The notes beneath the pieces are model-generated. The model was given only the letters and a program-made list of their open reading frames with translations. It searched no databases and was not told the DNA's origin. A DNA stretch of 64,000 nucleotides from Apostichopus japonicus (lineage: Eukaryota > Echinodermata > Holothuroidea > Aspidochirotida > Stichopodidae): positions 27,389,989 to 27,453,988 of the forward strand of contig NC_092572.1 of NCBI RefSeq assembly GCF_037975245.1, given 5' to 3'. Each line of letters begins with the position of its first letter. Within the stretch, counting starts at the first letter, position 1. A program made the position numbers and the translations under genes. Positions 57,741 to 64,000 of this stretch are shown here, in pieces.

Positions 57741-58634
57741 ATTCTCGGGTTATAAAAATAAAATTTAACTCGTTGGTACAGGTAAGTACTGCATTTAAGT
57801 ACTGTATATCGCAAACTGTGTTGATCATTTCGGTACTCAAACGTCATATTAAAATAGACGAGACGGCAAATCGAATGTTGAACTTAGCAAGCTTCTAATA
57901 AAATTATTTATCAGTGTGAATGAAAATTGGAGTAGGTATTAAGAGATATTAATATTTTTGTATCCAGCTGACAGGACTGAAAAAAAGTTTCAAGATAGCA
58001 CTTGCTACAGTAGTAAGTAAACATTTTTGCACAGGGTTTTGTCAGTGAACATGTAATCCTTACAGACAGCTATTGTTATCACAGTGACACTGAGGAATAG
58101 TCGCAGCCGTGCAAATGCTCTTTTGTTCCCTTTAGGCTAGTAAACTTAACCTCAGACGTTTTTGGACACTTTGGACTATGAATACTGGGTTTGAGGTGTT
58201 TTTTTTTTTTTAACCGGACGCTCAGACGGAACCAGACAGATCCGGACATTTTCAGATGTTTGCGGACATTTTAAATTGGACGACTAGGTCAACCTCGATG
58301 GAACACCACTGTAAGTTGAAGTTAAACTGTGCTAGGCTAGGCCTAGACCTTGTACTAATAGTAACAGACATACATTCTCAAATGGTGCAAGTTTTCATAC
58401 CGTTACATCCAAAGAAAACTTTCCAGTTTAATAAGTTTTTGTTTCAAAATAAGTAAAATGTCTGCGAATTAAAGGGTGTGAAGACTCGCGCAAAAAGAAA
58501 CGTCTAATGCTGGTAATCTGACCTAGTTTCGAATGAGGGGTAACAGAAGTGTTAGACACCACCATCGATCCCAGAAAATACGCACACAGCTTGCTACCTT
58601 CGGTAATTAGACACTAGGTTACAGTGCATTCAGC

Positions 58635-59442
58635 GGGTCACACTAATTAGCGTCAACAGGCCGATTTCACGACAACTCACGACAACTCAAGACAACAAGG
58701 TTAAAATACCCTCAAATACAATTGATGTTATCAGAGTATATCTGGAAACATGTTTAAAACTGACTGGAACCAGCGTGTATACATATTTTTTCACGGGAAA
58801 AAATTTTTTTTTCGTAAAAATCGCCAACTTTTTCCTAACGTTGAATTGAACGACGTGATGCTATTGCGCTTGCGCAATGACATTGGACCGAACCATTACA
58901 CTACAGGTAAGTGCAAGTTTTCAATCGAGAATGGTGCCCACAAAATAAAACCAGGCAAAATGATGGTAAGAAAGACTCTGTAAAGTTGATAATCACATAT
59001 GTAAATTACAATGGAAAAACAATAAGAAATATTCATTATATTTAAAACATTAAATAATTTGATTTGGAGTTCATTCACCATACTTTGGTGCTTTATTACT
59101 ACGTCAACCCACCTTACCGACACTGTACACAATGCAGTTCCCAAACCTAGCACAAACCAACCCATATTATAATGGTTCGGTCCGATGGCATTGCGCAAGC
59201 GCAATAGCATCACGTCGTCCAATTCAACGTTAAGAAAAAGTTGGCGATTTTTACGACAAAAACATTTTTTCCCGTGAAAAAATATGCATGCACGCTGGTT
59301 CCAGTCAGTTTTAACGGTGTTTCCAGATATACTCTGATAACATCAATTGTATTTGATGGTATTTTAAACTTGTTGTCTTGAGTTGTATTGAGTTGTCGTG
59401 AGTTGTCGTGAAATCGGCCTGTTGACGCTAATTAGTGTGACC
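58635..59442. mobile_element. Long-TIR foldback element with 9-bp target duplication (Mutator-like, non-autonomous)
   Basis: Arms of about 265-272 bp (58635-58899 and 59171-59442) are inverted copies beginning GGGTCACACTAATTAGCG. The spacer is about 270 bp. Identical 9-bp direct repeats GCATTCAGC lie at 58626-58634 and 59443-59451. Long TIRs plus a 9-bp duplication are the signature of Mutator-like elements. No transposase frame is present, so it would need a partner. Confidence 0.85.
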
Positions 59443-59451
59443 GCATTCAGC

Positions 59452-61257
59452 AGCACAGTGTCTGCATTTTGTAGCCACAAGCTGAAAACTTCACTTGCAA
59501 GCAACGGAAAGTTACCTTTTTCAGAGCGCGGCACGCGGTTTGGGGTGAGTCTTCAATGCCTTTAAGCTAAAGAATTTTAGAGCCTATGCATTAACTATTG
59601 GACTGGGCCTATTAGTTATGTTAGGAAGCTTAGGCCTATATGCTATGCCTATAGTCTATAGTGTCGTTAGCCTTATGAGGCTCGAATTCGCCATAGGCCT
59701 ACAGTAATTCACCCCACCATGCTAACATACAAGTAATTGCCAACGCCTTACTATCAGACCTAGCCTTAAAGGGTACGAAACTCACCTATATAACGCGGCT
59801 TTCCTTCCGTTAAAAAAAAATTGGTTGGTTGACAGTACGCTGATTTGCTGTGTTGACACTCTGCAGTGCTCGTTTGATAGGCCTAGGCTAAATTTCGGTA
59901 GGCTGCACAGGCATAAAAATCTCCACACGTATCACCGTTATCAACCTAGTTAGTGTTATTACGTCTCGTAACTACAATGGTTATTTGAAAGACAAACACC
60001 AGATAACTATTTGTAAAACAATTCTAGTTTACTACTACTTTGTTAAATACGCGTTATTAATCAGTTACTTCACTAGGTTATCGTATGGTATTTAAGCGTA
60101 ACAACAAGTTAGCATACTAGTAATAGTATTGTATAAATACATAGGCTACTTATAATATGCGGGGTAAGTGGAGATCTTGTTATTGTACATATGTACTGTA
60201 CGGCCTATAGGGAAACTTCATTGTAATTGAACGTCGTACTTCCTGCAAGTACTTCCGGTTAGTCGCGAAACTGGGTAAACTGTGCATCTATATGACGTAA
60301 AAGTACGTCATCGTGTTCTCATTTCTCGTCAACGGCGACGATAAATATTTGCACGGGGCGAAGTAAAACCCGAAGCCACGAATTTGAGCTGGAGGGGTAC
60401 GAACAATTTAAAGTGGATTCCCATGATGTCATGTATCTTGTGAACTTTTTGTTCATATGATTATAGCTCCGATAGGTTCGGAGGGGCAGAACAGTCGGGA
60501 AGAGGTCGGCCCCCTGTCAGCTGTTTCGGCCTGACTACGGTGCCGAGCCGTGAAGGGAATCTATGTGGATAAGGAATCCTCTGTGGTCAAGGAGACGAGA
60601 ACGTTTACGAATATACTTTGTTACATTTTTGTCTCGCTTCAATCATAGTGCAAGAACGTCTGCTCTCTTACGACATATTCCACTAAGTTTACAAAATATA
60701 ATTGTGTGGGTGTTTGGTGTGGGAGGGAAACATATGTAAGGGGAAAACTTAGGAAAATATCGACAACAGGTACGTGGGAAGGGGATGCTATGGTCTATAA
60801 ACGTTTTTTTTTTTTTTCAACCAGAGGCCATTGTCTTAAGTTACAGAAAACCTGTGGCATAATTGTTCTTCAATAATGGCTTGTGAATGAACTTCAAATG
60901 ACTATACTGCCAGATTTTGTTGTACTTTCATAAATGAAATAGAGGTTTCTATGTGGCTGTTTTTTTTTTTTTTTTGGGGGGGGGGGGGGTTGAGTTTGCA
61001 CTGTCCTTGATGGAGACTATTTATCCCTGCTAACCTTGTTACTTAATTTGTGTTATTAATAATACCATCGTATGTTTCCTAGTATAGTTGTATATAGCTT
61101 TAGTTTCACCATAGGAAAGAAAATGAAGAATCGACGTCGTCTTTAATACTGGCAGGGGTTGGTGACTTACCTGGGGTGACACTAGTATCTTTAGTGACAA
61201 ATAAGCAGTTTTTTCCTTATATTTTAATAATAATCAAATACGATTCCTTTTTTTTTT
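59452..61257. other. Intergenic, no gene seen
   Basis: Mixed composition with a locally higher GC stretch at about 60230-60600 and T/G homopolymer runs near 60806 and 60961. No splice-flanked coding block was supported. Confidence 0.5.
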
Positions 61258-61414
61258 TACGGACGTATGGAAAGCCGTTTTAACATTTAATAAGGATAAT
61301 TAGATATCTGAAATTGAATTCGAGATATCTAAAATTGAATTCGAGATATCTGAAATTATTTCGAGATATCTGAAAATTCCTTATTACATGTTCAAACGGC
61401 TTTCCATGCGGACG
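61258..61414. mobile_element. Palindromic MITE with GATATCT repeats
   Basis: The left arm GGACGTATGGAAAGCCGTTT and the right arm AAACGGCTTTCCATGCGGAC are inverted copies (about 37 bp with the AATAAGG part). The centre holds four GAGATATCTGAAATT-like units. It is non-coding. Confidence 0.82.
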
Positions 61415-61439
61415 CGCTTAAGCGACCACAAATGTGCGA

Positions 61440-61683
61440 AAACTCGCAAGGGCTTATGGATTACAGCTTAGACGTCGGGTGGCTTCCACTTCAACATTTT
61501 CGCTGAATTTTGAAATCTTTTCAGTTAAGAAATTTATTCCAGATGGGAAAACCGTACATTGCTCTTTTGATGAAAAAAACGACCTTTCTATGACCCAGCC
61601 GGGTATCGAACCGGCAACCTCCCGATTGCTAAGCCTCATTGCTTCAAATGCCACCGCCTTTATCCACTCGGCCACAGCACCGG
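61440..61683 (-). mobile_element. tRNA-derived SINE, family 2
   Basis: On the minus strand the head starts GGTGCTGTGGCCGAGTGGAT (A box, tRNA-Leu/Ser-like with a long variable region) and has the B box CCGGTTCGATACCCGG at about 61598-61613. A non-tRNA body continues to about 61440, next to the GATATCT MITE. The anticodon arm does not fold as a normal tRNA, so a SINE head is preferred over a tRNA gene. Confidence 0.7.
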
Positions 61684-62873
61684 TTACAAACATTAAGTTA
61701 CCTTGTTTAGTAGACGACAAATGCAGGCTTTTATTGCCAGCCAAAGAATAAAACAAAAAGTAAAGCAGGACTGAAAATTATTCACCTCTTTTAATCGTGT
61801 AAGCGTGGCAAATATCTGCTTTCTGATCATTACGTCAGATTACACGACACATTCGATGCACTGGTTAATACGTAATTGCATGCATGACCATGGTATTACG
61901 CCATTTCATTAATGTTCATAAATAGTTTGCGTGGTAAACCAGCCGCCCTAATGGAAGCTTGATAAAAGACATGTACAAAGGATTCATTTTCTCGGAATGT
62001 GTTTTGGGGGTAATTTCGTCAAAGAGATGAAATGAGTGATGAGCAATCCGAAAATACAAAACAAAGCAACAAAAGAATCCTTAACGAAGGGCTAGAGAAA
62101 GAGTACCAACAACATGCATGCTGATCGACAACTGAGAGATAGACTATTAACTAACTTTACAGTGAAATTTTAGACGGCGCTGTAGTTTCTCAAGTGGTTT
62201 TCAAAATGCACGAAACACATATTTACATTTACACAAAATTTAATGTAAAGGGCACCAGCACAGTTGATATCGATTTTAAAGCACCGATATTAGTACTGCT
62301 TCACTTTAAAACATGTTGAAGTGTACGTGTTAGCAATACAAAAGCCGATTGAGATCGTCAACCGTAGGGCTTTCATCCCTCCAAAATTATGTGGGTTGTA
62401 ACCACCAGGTTCCAGGGCCTAGTATACAGTTAAAGGTCATTTTTCTAAATCTTCGGTAAGTTCATTGTATAGATACACGAAGAATGATAAGTTCTTCATG
62501 TTTATCCCATATCATTTCAAGGGCCCATAAATTTACCATGAGCATCTGGTTGTCGCCCCGTTTGACCCCTCATGAGCTTCATATGTCCCGAGCAGTTAAC
62601 GTGATATGTTCTAGTTTATTATCTGCAAAACTTTCAAGTTTAGAAGCAATCGTGTCTTCCCTCGCGAGACATGGCTGGATCGTAAAAACAGATGAAAGTA
62701 TGTTTACGGGTTGTCTACATTATCTTTCTTTTCGATGGTAGAATCCACCAGACGGTACAGTATATGCAATTCAATGCAAAGAGTAACTTTCGTATACTTG
62801 GCCCATAGATCCATCTTTGGAAACAGAATGATTATTCGGTCAGTGAGAAATGGCATATGTCTACGGATGCCAA
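61684..62873. other. 3' flank of the right-hand gene
   Basis: No exon was recognised. The first ~100 bp left of 62874 would be 3' UTR of the minus-strand gene; an AATAAT-type signal occurs just downstream of its stop near 62830-62840, but the poly(A) site is not certain. Confidence 0.45.
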
Positions 62874-63936
62874 TCAGTCGCCTATAGTGCTGGTAGCCCT
62901 GTCAGCGATGTAGCTATATATCCTGGCTGCTATGCCGCTGTTCTTCAAGTTGATGGCCATTGTCAAGAGCAACTCCCCTGTCAATTGGAAATCAAATATC
63001 TCAGTAGAACATTATGGATGGATGGTGGGTGGGTGGATAGGTGGATGAGTGGATGGGTTGGTAGGGTGGGTGGGTGGATGGATGGAAGGATGGATGGGTG
63101 GGTGGATGGATGGATGGATGCATGGATGGATGCATGGATGCATGGATGGATGCATGGATGGATGGATGGATGGATGGATGGATGGATGGATGGATGGATG
63201 GATGGATGGATGGATGGATGGATGGATGGATGGATGGATGGATGGATGGATGGATGGATGGATGGATGGATGGATGGATGGATGGATGGATGGATGGATG
63301 GATGGATGGATGGATGGATGGATGGATGGATGGATGGATGGATGGATGGATGGATGGATGGATGGATGGATGGATGGATGGATGGATGGATGGATGGATG
63401 GATGGATGGATGGATGGATGGATGGATGGATGGATGGATGGATGGATGGATGGATGGATGGATGGATGGATGGATGGATGGATGGATGGATGGATGGATG
63501 GATGGATGGATGGATGGATGGATGGATGGATGGATGGATGGATGGATGGATGGATGGATGGATGGATGGATGGATGGATGGATGGATGGATGGATGGATG
63601 GATGGATGGATGGATGGATGGATGGATGGATGGATGGATGGATGGATGGATGGATGGATGGATGGATGGATGGATGGATGGATGGATGGATGGATGGATG
63701 GATGGATGGATGGATGGATGGATGGATGGATGGATGGATGGATGGATGGATGGATGGATGGATGGATGGATGGATGGTAGATGGAATCTGGCATTCACAT
63801 CAGTATTACCTGCTATGATCATCAATACAAAGATGTTTAGAACCACAAGGATGACTGATATGGTGGTTTCGTCATCATCAGAGGAATGGTTAGCAGCAAC
63901 AATGACGTTAATGAAAATAACCGTCAGAGAAAACAT
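62874..63936 (-). CDS. Unrecognised membrane protein, last two exons (partial gene)
   Basis: The penultimate exon, 63936-63810 (127 nt), lies between acceptor CACTTGCAG and donor CAG|GTAATACTG. It encodes two hydrophobic segments, [14 protein letters not shown] and [19 protein letters not shown], joined by the acidic loop NHSSDDDE: a transmembrane hairpin. The last exon, 62977-62874, follows acceptor AATTGACAG; the split codon makes Gly and the frame runs [20 protein letters not shown] to a TGA, giving a cytosolic-type tail of 33 residues. The phases match (1 nt + 2 nt). The intron between them is mostly the GGAT array. The family is not recognised; multi-pass receptors or channels are possible. 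Upstream exons lie right of the window. Confidence 0.55.
63013..63778. repeat. GGAT tetranucleotide array
   Basis: An interrupted start (GGTGGGTGGATAGGTGG, GATGCATGGATG) up to about 63160, then an uninterrupted (GATG)n run to 63776. Because 4 is not a multiple of 3, all frames stay open and give spurious WMDG and SIHP peptides on the two strands. It lies in the last intron of the membrane-protein gene. Confidence 0.97.
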
Positions 63937-64000
63937 CTGCAAGTGATAATAAAACATCAGATTAAACGAAACATCAGTTGATTTAAGCCTTAGTTTCATG

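Noticed and set aside
61593-61683. Possible tRNA-Leu/Ser gene (minus strand)
   Set aside because: Good A and B boxes, but the anticodon arm does not pair normally and a long tail continues; better explained as a SINE head.
62850-63999. Long open frames of repeated WMDG (plus) and SIHP (minus) peptides
   Set aside because: They are translations of the GGAT tetranucleotide array, which cannot contain stops in any frame; no coding support. Only the minus-strand part at 63810-63936 is retained, as a splice-flanked exon.

Overview
The window is animal nuclear DNA. It has split genes with GT-AG introns, tRNA-derived SINEs, DIRS-type retrotransposons, MITEs, long simple-sequence arrays and a short interstitial CCCTAA telomere-like run. 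A Janus kinase gene restricts it to animals. The mix of one JAK gene, DIRS elements with a Dam-like domain and abundant GTACAGTAC-type satellites suggests an invertebrate deuterostome, possibly an echinoderm; this is inference only. No bacterial operons, CRISPR arrays or prokaryotic signals were seen.

Left third (about 0.95-20.3 kb, minus strand): fifteen coding exons of a JAK tyrosine kinase. In order they encode the FERM domain, the SH2 domain, the JH2 pseudokinase, a long acidic linker and the N-lobe of the JH1 kinase. Exon phases all agree. The joined reading frame is 2844 nt (948 codons), and the catalytic C-lobe lies off the left edge. The introns hold SINEs, a 157-bp palindrome, a MITE of the TTAA family, a MITE carrying telomere-like DNA, a C-rich minisatellite and a DIRS terminal fragment.

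20.3-30.3 kb: no gene recognised. The stretch is a satellite field: a TACAGTAC array with higher-order units, a GTAGTGTAGAA array, and a CCTATAGATACAGTATAC array with a 371-bp higher-order unit. It also holds a SINE and a DIRS end fragment.

30.3-44.4 kb: a cluster of DIRS (tyrosine-recombinase) retrotransposons. A short non-autonomous element (30294-31449) is followed by an apparently complete, GC-rich element A (31557-37687) with Gag-like, RT/RNase H/Dam-like and tyrosine recombinase ORFs, inverted terminal repeats and a textbook internal complementary region. Element B (37988-44360) has perfect 122-bp inverted terminal repeats and an internal complementary region, but decayed ORFs and inserted non-DIRS DNA.

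44.4-62.8 kb: repeat-rich and without a recognised gene. It contains diverged tandem duplications, two more copies of the TTAA MITE, GGAAGAAAC hairpin arrays, a long-TIR foldback element with a 9-bp target duplication (Mutator-like), a palindromic MITE and a tRNA-derived SINE.

62.87-63.94 kb (minus strand): two phase-compatible exons look like the last two exons of an unrecognised membrane protein. Its intron is almost filled by a 0.76-kb GGAT tetranucleotide array. The rest of that gene lies beyond the right edge.
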